Origin: Ruminiclostridium papyrosolvens DSM 2782
Lineage (GTDB): Bacteria > Bacillota > Clostridia > Acetivibrionales > DSM-1351
Direction: 5' to 3'
Assembly: GCF_029318685.1 (NCBI RefSeq)
Contig: NZ_CP119677.1
Location: forward strand, 2,905,001 to 2,969,000
Length of the DNA stretch: 64,000 nucleotides
Below the pieces are notes generated by a model that saw only the letters and a list, made by a program, of their open reading frames with translations, ran no database searches and was not told the origin of the DNA. Of this stretch, positions 46,151 through 57,204 are shown piece after piece. Each line of letters opens with the position of its first letter. The first letter of the stretch is position 1. The translations under genes were made by a program, and so were the position numbers.

Positions 46151-46305
46151 AATCTGTCTTTTCTTTATTTTCCATATAAACCAGCCCTTCATGTTAAGAA
46201 TATATTAAGAATTTTATCAACAGTTCTGTAAGAATGTCCTGTTATCATTGAGTTAATGTAAATTACAGCTATGTTTTACATGTCCTAAAAACCAATAAAA
46301 GGATG

Positions 46306-46314
46306 TGATATAAT
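46306..46314 (+). promoter_or_regulatory. extended -10 promoter of the two-component operon
   Basis: TGATATAAT at 46306-46314 is an exact extended -10 element (TG, one base, TATAAT). No good -35 is seen, which fits an extended -10 or activated promoter. It is 65 bp before the regulator's GTG start. Confidence 0.5.
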
Positions 46315-46378
46315 GTTTGCGTTGAACAAATTCAACTTATAAAACAGCTTTAGCAGCATACTTTGGGAGGTAGTTTTT

Positions 46379-47065
46379 GTGAATATACTTGTTTGTGATG
46401 ATGATAAGGAAATTGTTGATGCTATCGAGATATATCTTAAAAATGAAGACTATTGTGTTTATAAGGCATATAACGGTGCCGAAGCTCTTTTAGTCTTTGA
46501 TAATTATGAAATACATCTGGTTATTATTGATATAATGATGCCTGTAATGGATGGAATCCGTGCCACTATGAAAATACGTGAAAAATACAATATTCCTGTC
46601 TTAATGCTAAGTGCAAAATCAGAAGACACAGACAAAATCATCGGTTTGAATATGGGTGCAGATGATTATGTGACCAAACCCTTCAACCCACTTGAACTTG
46701 TTGCCCGAGTAAAATCACTACTTAGAAGGTATGTATCTTTGGGCAGCTTTGTTGCACAATCAGGTGTATTCAAAACAGGAGGACTTATTATCGATGATGA
46801 CGCCAAGGAAGTAAAAATTGACGACAAACCGGTAAAATTAACTCCTGTAGAATATAAAATTCTGAAATTTTTATGCGAAAATGCCGGAAAAGTGTTCTCT
46901 ATTGACCAAATATATGAGCAGGTGTGGAACGAACCTTCTTTTTCACCTGAAAATACCGTTGCTGTCCACATAAGAAGAATTCGCGAAAAAATTGAAATCA
47001 ATCCGAAAGATCCAAAATATTTAAAGGTGGTGTGGGGAATTGGATACAAAATTGAAAAAATATAG
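46379..47065 (+). CDS. OmpR-family response regulator
   Basis: This 228-residue regulator has a receiver domain (1-118) with acidic pocket DDD at 7-9, phospho-acceptor Asp51 (IIDIMMPVMDG) and Lys in VTKPFNP. A winged-helix DNA-binding domain follows (about 130-228), with LTPVEYKILKFLCENAGKVFS and AVHIRRIREKIE. The start is GTG with GGGAGG eight bases upstream. It overlaps the kinase gene by 26 bp. Target genes are unknown. Confidence 0.96.
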   Translation: MNILVCDDDKEIVDAIEIYLKNEDYCVYKAYNGAEALLVFDNYEIHLVIIDIMMPVMDGIRATMKIREKYNIPVLMLSAKSEDTDKIIGLNMGADDYVTKPFNPLELVARVKSLLRRYVSLGSFVAQSGVFKTGGLIIDDDAKEVKIDDKPVKLTPVEYKILKFLCENAGKVFSIDQIYEQVWNEPSFSPENTVAVHIRRIREKIEINPKDPKYLKVVWGIGYKIEKI

Positions 47066-49274
47066 ATATTCTGTATTGCTGAAGACATTGGCTGTGATTC
47101 TATGTGTTGCCGGAATGCTCACAGCAGCATACGGACTGGAAAAAGCCCCTTATTTTGATATGGGAATCCAGAATAAGGATTTTAAGAAAAGTTTATACCT
47201 GAGAGACATTCTAAAGGAAACTTACAATCAGGCTTTTGATATTTCCATGAACTATATAAATGAGGAAAACATAAAATCAGGAGCCTGTTTGGATAAAAAT
47301 GCTGTAAATGACAGAAAAAATAGACTTCAGAGTGAAAAACAAACAGAAGTTACCCTAATAAATGATTATTACAATTCATTAATGGCGAATTACACAAACG
47401 TAAAAACTGATATTAACGACGCCCTTAACTCACAAAGTGAAAAAAACCCTGAACTGCAAAAATTGCTGGATGAGAGAAAAAGTGAAATTGAGAAAATAGA
47501 AAATAAGTACAAAACAAAAATATACTATATTGAAGCTGATTATATAAAAGAACAGTTGGCTCAGTATCATGCTAAAATGGACACCCTGATTAAAACTAAA
47601 GGCATCTATTACTCTGTTGTAAAAAACGGCAATGTTACGTTAACCAACAATTATAATAATAACCCTGAAAATTTCTTTAAATCACTTCCTGTAAGTTTCC
47701 AATTAAAGCAGGGTTCTAATAATGAGAATGATAATTTATTTTATACCGCAAGTATTCCCTCTGATACTATTATCTTTTTAGGGTTATCTCAGGAACGATA
47801 TAACGCTGAACTCTTAACTTATAATGAGAATGTCAAGGAAGGACTTTCAGGTATAAAACTTGTAGTTATCGGTTTGGCAGTATTTCTGCTTGCCCTTTGC
47901 TACATTATTTATACTGCCGGAAGAAGCAGACGTAAAGACGGACTCTTACTCTTGCCCATAGATGATATATATCTTGATGTGGCTTTAGCAGTTTTAGCCG
48001 GAATTATAATACTTTGCATTTCATCGGTTTATGAATATGGAAGGTACATAATCTTCCCAACCAGCTTCTATTACAATGTAAGTATTATTACTGTTCTGCT
48101 AGGTGTGGCAATATCCGTTGGAACACTTGCCGGAATCGTTTTAGTTACTATGTTTGTAAGAAGGTTTAAGAGGCACGAGGTTATAAAGAGCACTCTTATG
48201 TACAAAGCATTTATATGGATAAAGAATAACTTATTCAAGAAAATAGTGAAAAATCTTCTCTCTGTATATGACAATAGTCCTGCAGCATTAAGATTAATCC
48301 TCATTTTTGGAATATATGCTCTTGCTACATTGGTTAGCGTAGCATTACTATTCACCGAGTCAGTTGGCACTCTCTTTGGACTTACTCTTTTGGTTGGTAT
48401 CAATGTTACGGCGGTCTATTTTGTGTTGGATGCCTTTAAAAGTTTAAAGGATATAACCGCAGGTGCAAAAAGAATCCGTTCCGGGGAACAGTCAACGTAT
48501 ATTCCCCCTCAAAAAATCCCTGAGTTAAAGGAACTCTCCGAAACCATTGACAGTATTGCAGACGGCTTGAAACATGCGGTAAACAATCAGGTAAAGGCAG
48601 AGAAAATGAAAGCCGAATTAATTACTAACGTCTCTCATGACCTTAAAACTCCTTTAACCTCTATAATAACTTATGTTGATTTGCTAAAAAGTGAAGGGCT
48701 TTCTTCTGAAAACTCTCAAAAATATATAGATATTATTGATAAAAAGTCTCAAAGGCTAAAAACATTAACAGAAGATTTATTTGAGGCTGCTAAGGCATCC
48801 AGTGGGAGTATAACTGTTAATGCGGAAGAAATAAATATAGTTTCCCTAATAAATCAAGGCCTTGGGGAGTTGTCAGATAAAATACAGAGTTCCGGACTGA
48901 ATTTCAAGACTAATTTTTCATCAGACAAATTGCTCGTCACAGCTGACGGTAAGCTCCTTTGGAGAGTTATAGAAAACTTGCTTTCAAATGTTTTCAAGTA
49001 TGCAATGCCAAACTCCAGAGTTTATATTGAAACAACAGATATAAATGACAACATAGTTGTTTCTGTAAAAAACATTTCTGCCTATGAATTAAATATTCCC
49101 GCCGATGAGCTTTTGGAACGCTTCAAGCGAGGAGACTCCTCCCGTAACAGCGAGGGGTCCGGCCTTGGTCTTTCAATAGCCAGAAGCCTTACGGAAATAC
49201 AAGGTGGAAGTTTTTCCATAAGTATTGACGGAGACCTTTTTAAAGCAACAATTGTAATACCTAAAGCGAAATAA
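47040..49274 (+). CDS. multi-span sensor histidine kinase
   Basis: The 744-residue kinase has a membrane segment at about 10-30, then an external helical, coiled-coil-like domain (about 35-270). Five further hydrophobic segments (near 276-296, 310-330, 346-374, 416-436, 440-462) precede the HAMP-like linker. The HisKA motif NVSHDLKTPL has phospho-accepting His533. ATP-binding boxes follow: N in ENLLSNVFKYA, GSGLGLSIARSLTEIQGG. The six-segment membrane part is more elaborate than classic two-span kinases. The likely start is TTG at 47040 with GGTGG upstream, inside the regulator gene. Confidence 0.92.
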   Translation: MDTKLKKYRYSVLLKTLAVILCVAGMLTAAYGLEKAPYFDMGIQNKDFKKSLYLRDILKETYNQAFDISMNYINEENIKSGACLDKNAVNDRKNRLQSEKQTEVTLINDYYNSLMANYTNVKTDINDALNSQSEKNPELQKLLDERKSEIEKIENKYKTKIYYIEADYIKEQLAQYHAKMDTLIKTKGIYYSVVKNGNVTLTNNYNNNPENFFKSLPVSFQLKQGSNNENDNLFYTASIPSDTIIFLGLSQERYNAELLTYNENVKEGLSGIKLVVIGLAVFLLALCYIIYTAGRSRRKDGLLLLPIDDIYLDVALAVLAGIIILCISSVYEYGRYIIFPTSFYYNVSIITVLLGVAISVGTLAGIVLVTMFVRRFKRHEVIKSTLMYKAFIWIKNNLFKKIVKNLLSVYDNSPAALRLILIFGIYALATLVSVALLFTESVGTLFGLTLLVGINVTAVYFVLDAFKSLKDITAGAKRIRSGEQSTYIPPQKIPELKELSETIDSIADGLKHAVNNQVKAEKMKAELITNVSHDLKTPLTSIITYVDLLKSEGLSSENSQKYIDIIDKKSQRLKTLTEDLFEAAKASSGSITVNAEEINIVSLINQGLGELSDKIQSSGLNFKTNFSSDKLLVTADGKLLWRVIENLLSNVFKYAMPNSRVYIETTDINDNIVVSVKNISAYELNIPADELLERFKRGDSSRNSEGSGLGLSIARSLTEIQGGSFSISIDGDLFKATIVIPKAK

Positions 49275-49286
49275 ATCAAAAATACG

Positions 49287-49335
49287 AAAAACACAAGAAT
49301 AGCAAGAAACCCCTCCTGCTATTCTTGTGTTTTTT
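49287..49335. terminator. bidirectional terminator between kinase and activase genes
   Basis: A 17-bp inverted repeat AAAACACAAGAATAGCA / TGCTATTCTTGTGTTTT with a 13-base loop lies between the convergent kinase and activase genes. A and T tracts flank it, so it can work in both directions. Confidence 0.88.
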
Positions 49336-49355
49336 AATTGTGTTTGCTACTAAAC

Positions 49356-52300
49356 CTACGCTTGTTTTTTCTCCTGTTGAGGCATCTGATAACTTTCCTG
49401 CAAATCAGTCTCACCTCTCATATTTTTAAACGCAACTGACATCATAAGCTTTATTCTATTTAGCTGGTTAACTTCACTGGCGCCCGGGTCATAATCAACT
49501 GCAACAATATTTGATTCAGGATACCTTCTTCTGAGTTCCTTTATCATACCTTTCCCCGTAACGTGGTTAGGAAGGCAGGCAAATGGCTGCATACAAATGA
49601 TATTTCCTGCTCCACTCTTAATCAGTTCAATCATCTCTGCGGTCAGGAACCACCCCTCCCCGGTCTGGTTACCCAGAGAGAGAATCTCCGAAGCACTGTT
49701 TGCAAGATGATATATTGAGTGCGGTGCATCAAATCTTTTGCTTTTGTGGAGGTATTTCTTTAAATGGCGTCTATACAACTCTATTACGCTTATTACAGCG
49801 TTGTTTATAAGTTTACTTTTTAAAGTACCTGCCAGATGCTTACGCTTGAAATTAGGGCTATATGCACAGTAAAGGAAAAAGTCGATGAGGTCAGGCATTA
49901 CCGCTTCTGCTCCCTCTTTTTCCACAATATCAACTACATTATTGTTTGCATCAGGGTGGAATTTTACCAATATCTCTCCAACCAGTCCAACCCTTGGTTT
50001 TACCTCATCAGTGATTTCAAGCTCGTCAAAATCTTTGATTATAGCCTTTATATTCCGCTTAAAACTACCTTTTTTATCTTCATAAATAGACTTCATGCAG
50101 ATATCTACCCATTTTCTATAAAGTTCGTTTGCGGAACCCGGTACCAGCTCGTAAGGTCGAACCCTATACAGTACCCTCATAAGCAAATCTCCATAAACAA
50201 GACCTTTTAAAGCAAGATCCAGAAGCTTCATCGTAATCTTAAATCCCGGCTGATCTTCCATCCCAAGTGCATTTAAAGATATAACGGGTATTTGTTTCAT
50301 TCCAGCTTCTGCAAGAGCCTTTTTAAGGAAGCCGATATAATTTGTAGCTCGACAGCCCCCTCCTGTCTGAGTAATTAAAACAGAAGTATTGTCAAGATCG
50401 TACTGTCCCGATTTAAGCGCATGTATAATCTGTCCCACAACAATAATAGACGGGTAACACGCATCATTATTTACATATTTCAAACCATCCTCTATAGCAT
50501 TGTTATCAAGCTCCTGAAGAACAACGATATTATAACCTGCTTTTTTAAAAGCAGCCTCCACAAACTGAAAATGTACAGGTGACATTTGCGGTGCAAGGAT
50601 AGTATGTGTCTTTCTCATTTCTTCGGTAAATACTTTTCTTTCAAAACTACCTGATTTATTATGGTGCTTGACAGTTTTCTTATCTCTTTCTTCAATTGCA
50701 GCAACTAATGATCTTATTCTGATTTTAGCTGCTCCCAGATTGTTGCCCTCATCTATTTTCAATGCAGTATATATTTGGTCATTTGAGTGCAATATCTCCT
50801 GAACTTGGTCAGTTGTAACGGCATCAAGTCCGCATCCAAAGGAATTCAACTGAATCATTTCAAGTTCCGGGTGTTCCTTTACTACTGTTGCCGCTCCATA
50901 CAAACGTGAATGGTATTTCCACTGGTCAACAACTCTAAGGGGCCTTTCTGTCTTTCCCAGATGAGCCACAGAGTCCTCTGTAAGTACTGCAAATCCAAAG
51001 GAAGTAATTATCTGGGGTATTCCATGGTGTATTTCAGGGTCCACATGATACGGCCTTCCGGCAAGTACTATACCCTTTTTACCTGTCTCCATTAAATATT
51101 TAAGAGTTTCTTCACCTTTTTTCCTGACATCTTCTCTTGCCTGTTCTTCTTCTGTCCATGCCTTTTCTACGGCCTGCTCAATTTCTGCCTTTGAGATACC
51201 AAACTCTTTGCCCAGCACTTGGAAAAGACGTACTTTAAGTTTTTCCTTGTCATCATAGGGCAAGAATGGATTAAAGAATTTAACTCCGCTTGTGTGAAGT
51301 ATATCCATATTATTTTTAATTACTTCAGGATATGAAGTAACAATCGGACAGTTATAATGATTGTCGGCCCCCTCATCCTCAACCTTCTCATAAGGTAAAG
51401 AAGGGTAAAATATATAGTTAACCTTTTGATTTATAAGGCTCATAATATGCCCGTGTACTAGTTTAGCCGGATAGCAAACAGATTCTGAAGGCATAGTCTC
51501 TATACCCAGTTCATATATTTTCTTTGATGAACGAGGTGACAAAACCACCTTAAATTTTAATTCGTCAAAGAAAGTGAACCAGAAAGGATAGTTCTCATAC
51601 ATGTTAAGAACACGTGGTATGCCTACTGTCCCCCTTCTGCGCTCAACATCACTGTTTTGCCTGTATCCGAAAATTCTTTTATATTTGTAATCATACAAAT
51701 TCGGAACATCCTGTGTTGTACTTTCAATGCCCGCACCTCTTTCGCATCTGTTTCCGGATACAAATCTGCTTCCGTCACTGAATTGATTGATAGTAAGAAG
51801 ACAGTTATTGCTGCATAGCTTACATCTTTGAAGCTCAGTATCAAAGACAAAGTTTCCTATATTTTCCCTTGATAAAATGGTTGATGTTCCCCCGGTATAC
51901 CGTTCTTTTGCTATAAGAGCAGCACCGAAAGCGCCCATTAATCCGGCTATATTAGGCCTTACAGCCTCTCTCTCTGATATAAGCTCAAAGCTTCTTAGTA
52001 CAGCATCATTTAAGAAGGTTCCTCCCTGAACGATTATTTTTTTACCCATTTCCTTAGGGTCTCTTATTTTGATAACCTTCAAGAGTGCATTTTTGATTAC
52101 CGAATAGGATAAACCTGCTGATATATCTCCAACCTGAGCCCCTTCTTTTTGAGCCTGCTTAACTCTTGAATTCATAAATACAGTACACCTTGAACCAAGG
52201 TCAACAGGCTTTTCAGCCAATAATGCCTGTTCGGCAAAATCTTCCACTGCAAAATTCAGGGACTTGGCAAAAGTCTCAATAAAAGACCCACACCCCGAGG

Positions 52301-53636
52301 AACATGCCTCGTTAAGCATAATGCTGTCAATAACACCATCTTTTATTTTAAGGCATTTCATATCCTGACCGCCAATATCAAGAATAAAATCTACTCCCGG
52401 CAGAAAGAAATCCGCAGCCTTGTAGTGTGCGATTGTCTCAATTTCTCCGATGTCTACCCCTAGCCCAGACTTTATCAACCCTTCCCCGTAACCTGTTACG
52501 GTGGAGTTAACAATTTTAGCGTCTGCAGGCAATTTGGAATAGATATCATTTAATATCTTAATAGATGAACTCAAAGGGCTTCCATTATTGCTGCCATAGA
52601 AGGAATAAAGAAGTTCGCCCTCATTGTTAATTAAAACAGCCTTTGTTGTTGTGGAGCCGGCATCAATCCCTAGGAAACAATCCCCCTTGTATTTTTCAAG
52701 GAGTTTAACGGAAGCTGACTGCCGCCTATGTCTGTTTCTGAATTCATCCAATTCTTCTTGCGAACTGAATAGTGGTTTTAAACGCTCAACCTCATGTACT
52801 GATATAGTATTTAAAACCGGTAACTTGTTTTTTATCTCCTTAAAGGATGTTATTTTACATTCTTTGGAAGATAGAGCTGCACCCACTGCCACAAATAGCT
52901 GAGAGTTTTCAGGAAAAATAACTTGTTCCGGTCTCAAATTAAGTGTAATCTCAAACCTTTTTCTAAGCTCAGAGAGAAAATAAAGGGGACCTCCCAGAAA
53001 CGCAATATTTCCGCTTATTGGTTTTCCGCATGCAAGCCCGCTTATTGTCTGTGTTACTACAGACTGGAATATTGAAGCGGCTATGTCTTCCTTTGCAGCA
53101 CCTTCGTTAAGGAGCGGTTGTATGTCTGTCTTGGCAAAAACACCGCACCTTGCCGCAATTGGATATATGACTCTGCTTTTTTTGGCAAATTCATTAAGCC
53201 CTGCTGCGTCCGTCTGCAGCAAGGAAGCCATCTGGTCAATGAAAGCACCTGTACCACCTGCACAGGTACCATTCATCCTCTGTTCCAGACCTCCGCGGAA
53301 ATATGTGATTTTAGCATCTTCTCCACCTAATTCTATAGCTACATCTGTTTGAGGAATGATGGTTTGAATTGCTTCTGAACCTGCAATTACCTCTTGAATA
53401 AATTCAAGCCCCAACCACTGTGAAACCAGCAATCCACCGGACCCGGTTATCATCATAGTACATTCTTCCTGATAAAAATAATTGCACATTTCATTCATTA
53501 ATTCAAATATAGTTTTACGTATATCTGAATAATGTCTTTGATATTTTGAATATACTATTCTATTATCTTTATCCAGCACAGCCATTTTTACAGTGGTTGA
53601 ACCGACATCTAACCCCACATGATATTTTTTCTTCAT
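49356..53636 (-). CDS. acyl-CoA dehydratase activase-like protein, large fused form
   Basis: The 1426-residue protein carries two BadF/BcrA/HgdC-type ATPase domains. Domain 1 (about 1-260) has [15 protein letters not shown] and the cysteine segment [10 protein letters not shown]. Domain 2 (about 318-585) has [14 protein letters not shown] and [15 protein letters not shown]2229 region follows (about 645-860), then a dehydratase-subunit-like C-terminal part (about 1000-1400). Small HgdC-type activators transfer electrons to 2-hydroxyacyl-CoA dehydratases. The large fused form is widespread in anaerobes, but its substrate is unproven. No dehydratase gene lies beside it. Confidence 0.88.
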   Translation of the reverse strand: MKKKYHVGLDVGSTTVKMAVLDKDNRIVYSKYQRHYSDIRKTIFELMNEMCNYFYQEECTMMITGSGGLLVSQWLGLEFIQEVIAGSEAIQTIIPQTDVAIELGGEDAKITYFRGGLEQRMNGTCAGGTGAFIDQMASLLQTDAAGLNEFAKKSRVIYPIAARCGVFAKTDIQPLLNEGAAKEDIAASIFQSVVTQTISGLACGKPISGNIAFLGGPLYFLSELRKRFEITLNLRPEQVIFPENSQLFVAVGAALSSKECKITSFKEIKNKLPVLNTISVHEVERLKPLFSSQEELDEFRNRHRRQSASVKLLEKYKGDCFLGIDAGSTTTKAVLINNEGELLYSFYGSNNGSPLSSSIKILNDIYSKLPADAKIVNSTVTGYGEGLIKSGLGVDIGEIETIAHYKAADFFLPGVDFILDIGGQDMKCLKIKDGVIDSIMLNEACSSGCGSFIETFAKSLNFAVEDFAEQALLAEKPVDLGSRCTVFMNSRVKQAQKEGAQVGDISAGLSYSVIKNALLKVIKIRDPKEMGKKIIVQGGTFLNDAVLRSFELISEREAVRPNIAGLMGAFGAALIAKERYTGGTSTILSRENIGNFVFDTELQRCKLCSNNCLLTINQFSDGSRFVSGNRCERGAGIESTTQDVPNLYDYKYKRIFGYRQNSDVERRRGTVGIPRVLNMYENYPFWFTFFDELKFKVVLSPRSSKKIYELGIETMPSESVCYPAKLVHGHIMSLINQKVNYIFYPSLPYEKVEDEGADNHYNCPIVTSYPEVIKNNMDILHTSGVKFFNPFLPYDDKEKLKVRLFQVLGKEFGISKAEIEQAVEKAWTEEEQAREDVRKKGEETLKYLMETGKKGIVLAGRPYHVDPEIHHGIPQIITSFGFAVLTEDSVAHLGKTERPLRVVDQWKYHSRLYGAATVVKEHPELEMIQLNSFGCGLDAVTTDQVQEILHSNDQIYTALKIDEGNNLGAAKIRIRSLVAAIEERDKKTVKHHNKSGSFERKVFTEEMRKTHTILAPQMSPVHFQFVEAAFKKAGYNIVVLQELDNNAIEDGLKYVNNDACYPSIIVVGQIIHALKSGQYDLDNTSVLITQTGGGCRATNYIGFLKKALAEAGMKQIPVISLNALGMEDQPGFKITMKLLDLALKGLVYGDLLMRVLYRVRPYELVPGSANELYRKWVDICMKSIYEDKKGSFKRNIKAIIKDFDELEITDEVKPRVGLVGEILVKFHPDANNNVVDIVEKEGAEAVMPDLIDFFLYCAYSPNFKRKHLAGTLKSKLINNAVISVIELYRRHLKKYLHKSKRFDAPHSIYHLANSASEILSLGNQTGEGWFLTAEMIELIKSGAGNIICMQPFACLPNHVTGKGMIKELRRRYPESNIVAVDYDPGASEVNQLNRIKLMMSVAFKNMRGETDLQESYQMPQQEKKQA

Positions 53637-53677
53637 AATTAACGACCTAATCTCTCCAAATTAGAATTTTAAATTGA

Positions 53678-55459
53678 TTATTCTTTTGATATATTTATAT
53701 GCAACTCTTCAATCTGTTTTTCATCAACAACATCCGGTGCATTTGACATAAGACAGGATGCATTCTGTACCTTAGGAAAAGCTATTACGTCCCTGATACT
53801 GTTTTTCTTTGCCATAAGCATTACAAGCCTGTCAAGACCAAATGCCATTCCGCCGTGAGGTGGAGTACCGTACTTAAATGCCTCTAAAAGGAAACCAAAC
53901 TTCCTGTTAGCATCCTCTTCTGAAAAACCAAGCATTTTGAACATCTTTGCCTGCAACTCCTGTATATGAATTCTGATACTTCCTCCTCCAAGCTCAACAC
54001 CGTTTAAAACCATGTCATAAGCCTTCGCACGTACTCTCCCCGGGTCAGTATCCAAGTATTCAAGGTCTTCATCCATAGGACTTGTAAACGGATGGTGTTT
54101 CGCAGCCCATCTCTGTTCATCCTCATCATATTCGAATAATGGGAATTCAGTAACCCATAGGAATTTGAATTCATCAGGATTGAGAATATCCAGCTTTCTT
54201 GCAATTTCAAGTCTCAACTGTCCCAATGCATCAAAAACCACATTGTTCTTATCAGCTACAAAACATATCAAATCTCCGGGCTCAGCTTGAGCTCTATCGA
54301 GTATAGACTTCATTTCGTCCTCTGACATAAATTTGGCAAATGAAGATTTTATCTCGTTTTCCGGACTAATGGAAATCCATGCCATTCCTTTTGCCTTGTA
54401 AGTCTTAACCACTTCTACCAATGCATCTATTTCTTTTCTGCTGAATTTAGCACAGCCCTTTGCATTTATTGCTCTAACACTTCCACCCATGGCAACTGCA
54501 TCTGTAAATACCTTAAAACCGCAATTTGCAACCATGTCTGACATATTTATAAGTTCCATGCCAAAACGGATATCCGGCTTATCTGAACCAAACCTCTCCA
54601 TAGCTTCAGCATAAGGCATTCTTAAAAAGGGAGTTTCAACATCTATATTCAAAGCTTCCTTAAACGCCTTTTTTACAAATCCTTCATTAACCTCCAGAAC
54701 ATCATCAACATTTACAAATGACATCTCAATATCTATCTGAGTGAACTCAGGCTGTCTGTCAGCTCTCAAATCTTCATCTCTGAAACATTTAGCAATCTGG
54801 AAATATCTGTCATAACCTGACACCATCAATATCTGTTTATACAGCTGTGGTGACTGAGGCAATGCAAAGAACTTTCCGGGATGAACTCTGCTAGGCACGA
54901 GATAATCTCTTGCACCCTCCGGTGTACTCTTTATTAATATAGGAGTTTCAATTTCCAAAAATGCGTTTTCATCATAATAGTCTCTTGCCACTTTTGCAAC
55001 TCTGTGTCTAAGTATGAGATTCCTTTGCATATCAGGTCTTCTCAAGTCCAAAAATCTGTACTTAAGACGTGTTTGCTCGTTAACTTCTGAATTTTCCTCT
55101 ATATACATAGGTGGTGTTTCAGAAGTGCTGAGTACTCTCAGTTCACTTGCAATTATCTCAATCTCTCCCGTGGCCATTTTTTTGTTTACCGCCTCAGGTG
55201 AACGAGCCGCTACAGTACCCACGGTTGCTATTACGAACTCACTTCTGATTGTCTTAGCCTTGTCAAACATTTCACCGTCTTTATCAGTAAAAACAAGCTG
55301 TACAATTCCTGTTCTGTCTCTTAAATCAATAAAAACCAAGCTTCCCAGATTTCTTTGTTTTTGAACCCAGCCCATAACCGTTACTTTCTCACCGATATTT
55401 GAACTGCTCAGTTCTGTACACTTATGACTTCTCTTTAAGCCATGTATTGATTCTCCCAT
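53678..55459 (-). CDS. aspS: aspartyl-tRNA synthetase
   Basis: This 593-residue class II synthetase has an N-terminal OB fold (about 1-110, TVMGWVQKQRNLGSLVFIDLRDR) and the catalytic core with motif 2 FRDEDLRADRQPEFTQIDIE. The bacterial GAD insertion follows (about 290-430). Motif 3 AFGLDRLVMLMAKKNSIRDVIAFPK closes the core. Length and domains are those of a bacterial-type discriminating or non-discriminating AspRS; which one cannot be told here. It is 29 bp downstream of hisS and shares its T-box. Confidence 0.98.
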   Translation of the reverse strand: MGESIHGLKRSHKCTELSSSNIGEKVTVMGWVQKQRNLGSLVFIDLRDRTGIVQLVFTDKDGEMFDKAKTIRSEFVIATVGTVAARSPEAVNKKMATGEIEIIASELRVLSTSETPPMYIEENSEVNEQTRLKYRFLDLRRPDMQRNLILRHRVAKVARDYYDENAFLEIETPILIKSTPEGARDYLVPSRVHPGKFFALPQSPQLYKQILMVSGYDRYFQIAKCFRDEDLRADRQPEFTQIDIEMSFVNVDDVLEVNEGFVKKAFKEALNIDVETPFLRMPYAEAMERFGSDKPDIRFGMELINMSDMVANCGFKVFTDAVAMGGSVRAINAKGCAKFSRKEIDALVEVVKTYKAKGMAWISISPENEIKSSFAKFMSEDEMKSILDRAQAEPGDLICFVADKNNVVFDALGQLRLEIARKLDILNPDEFKFLWVTEFPLFEYDEDEQRWAAKHHPFTSPMDEDLEYLDTDPGRVRAKAYDMVLNGVELGGGSIRIHIQELQAKMFKMLGFSEEDANRKFGFLLEAFKYGTPPHGGMAFGLDRLVMLMAKKNSIRDVIAFPKVQNASCLMSNAPDVVDEKQIEELHINISKE

Positions 55460-55488
55460 GTTTATATCCTCCCATCAGATTCTTCTGA

Positions 55489-56817
55489 TTATATGTTATC
55501 CTGTGCTTTTAATTTTTCAATTATCTGTTCAACAGACAAATCAGCCTGTTCACCTGTTGCCATGTCTTTTAATTTAAATATACCCGATTTAACCTCATCT
55601 TCACCAACAACTATTACATAAGGTATACCCAGTTTATCGGCATACGAAAACTTCTTTCCTATTTTTCCTTCGTTAAAGTATATTTCAGCAGACACGCCTT
55701 CATCCCTTATTTTTGTTGCTATTTCCAAAGCATTTCCCATTGTTCCGTTCATTGGTATTACAAGTATCTCTGAAGGCGTAGCTCTTTTCATTTCTCCAAG
55801 AATTCCTGCCTCCCTCAACTGATAAAACAGTCTGGAAAGACCTATGGAAATACCTACCCCCGGTAATTTCTTTGTTGTATACTTTTGAGCAAGATTATCA
55901 TACCTTCCTCCTGAACATACACTGCCGATAGACGGATACCGGTTTAGAACAGTTTCGTATATCGTGCCTGTATAATAGTCCAATCCCCTTGCAATAGTAA
56001 GGTCTATAGTATAATTTGCTGAAGGAACCTTGAAGGAATCTATGTAGTTAACCACTAATTCCAGTTCATCTATACCTTCATTAAACATTTCATTCTGGAA
56101 ATTCATTTCCCTGAGATGTTTTATTATATCCCTGCAACTGCCCTTGGTTCCTACAAAGTCCAAAACTCTTTGTGAATTTTCCTTAGAAAGTCCTATGGCT
56201 TCAAGCTCCTTTAGTACAGCTTCATTGCCTATTTTTTCAAGCTTATCTATGGTTCTCAGTACTTCAGTTTTGTCCGATACCTGAAGACCCTCAAAAAACC
56301 CGTTAAGTACTTTCCTGTTATTTATTCTGATAGTAAAATCATCAAATCCAAGTGCTTTAAAAGTTGAATAAATAACACTTAATATTTCAGCATCATTAAT
56401 TACGCTGAGGTTTTCATTTCCTATAATATCTATATCGCATTGATAAAACTCTCTGAATCTGCCCTTTTGTGGCTTCTCACCCCTGAAAACCTTGCCTATA
56501 TGATACCTCTTGAAGGGAAATGTCAAATCACCGAAATGCTGTGACACGTATCTGGCAAGGGGAACCGTAAGGTCAAACCTCAGGGATAAATCGTTATCTC
56601 CCTTATTAAACCTGTATACCTGCTTCTCTGTTTCACCGCCGCTTTTTGCCAGCAAAACTTCCGACTTCTCAATCATCGGTGTATCAAGAGGTATAAAACC
56701 GTACTTTTCATATGTTTTTTTAATAGTATCCAGCATATTGTTAAAAACAATCTGATCAGCCGGTAACAATTCCATAAAGCCCGGCAATATTGAAGGCGTA
56801 ATTACTTCTTTTGCCAT
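55489..56817 (-). CDS. hisS: histidyl-tRNA synthetase
   Basis: This 442-residue class II synthetase has LPGFMELLPADQIVFNNM, motif 2 FRGEKPQKGRFREFYQCDIDIIG, the histidine motifs ARGLDYYTGTIYE and GGRYDNL, motif 3 GVGISIGLSRLFYQL, and a C-terminal anticodon-binding domain. It lies 108 bp after the T-box terminator and is the first gene of hisS-aspS. Confidence 0.98.
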   Translation of the reverse strand: MAKEVITPSILPGFMELLPADQIVFNNMLDTIKKTYEKYGFIPLDTPMIEKSEVLLAKSGGETEKQVYRFNKGDNDLSLRFDLTVPLARYVSQHFGDLTFPFKRYHIGKVFRGEKPQKGRFREFYQCDIDIIGNENLSVINDAEILSVIYSTFKALGFDDFTIRINNRKVLNGFFEGLQVSDKTEVLRTIDKLEKIGNEAVLKELEAIGLSKENSQRVLDFVGTKGSCRDIIKHLREMNFQNEMFNEGIDELELVVNYIDSFKVPSANYTIDLTIARGLDYYTGTIYETVLNRYPSIGSVCSGGRYDNLAQKYTTKKLPGVGISIGLSRLFYQLREAGILGEMKRATPSEILVIPMNGTMGNALEIATKIRDEGVSAEIYFNEGKIGKKFSYADKLGIPYVIVVGEDEVKSGIFKLKDMATGEQADLSVEQIIEKLKAQDNI

Positions 56818-56924
56818 TTAAACAACTCCTATCATAAAAGTATAATACACTACAAATTATTAACACATTAACTAAATATTAAAAGAAATACGTAATTTCT
56901 AATGAAAGCATACCCACGAACAGT

Positions 56925-57165
56925 AAAAAACCTCCCGTATCCCAACAAGGGACGAGAGGAACTTCCCGTGGTGCCACCCTAATGATTCAAATATAGAACC
57001 CACTTAGCTCCTTAACGCGGAAAACGGACGAGTGAATCTCGTCAGCCCGGAGCTATGCTCTGAAGGGTGTCTTTCAATAGTCTTACTATAAGCTGCTCTC
57101 AGTCTAAGACAACCATTCCCTTAATAGCAGTACTAATTACTCTTCCCTTTTAAGGCTACTTCCCT
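56925..57165 (-). promoter_or_regulatory. T-box riboswitch upstream of hisS-aspS
   Basis: On the minus strand AGGGTGGCACCACGGGAA (about 56962-56980) is the conserved T-box sequence, and an antiterminator/terminator switch follows. The terminator stem is CCTCTCGTCCC with GGGATACGGGAGG, then TTTTTT (56925-56959). Stem I and a GACGAG hairpin lie upstream. T-boxes sense uncharged tRNA through a specifier codon and the acceptor end. The TGGC bulge would pair with a tRNA ending GCCA, so the discriminator base is G; this fits tRNA-Asp rather than tRNA-His (normally C73). The 5' end is approximate. Confidence 0.9.
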
Positions 57166-57204
57166 ATTTACATACATATATTTTAGAATTTACATCTAAG
57201 CTTG

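Noticed and set aside
49836-50210. 124-residue plus-strand frame opposite the activase gene
   Set aside because: It is antisense to a well-conserved coding region and has no family pattern or ribosome site.
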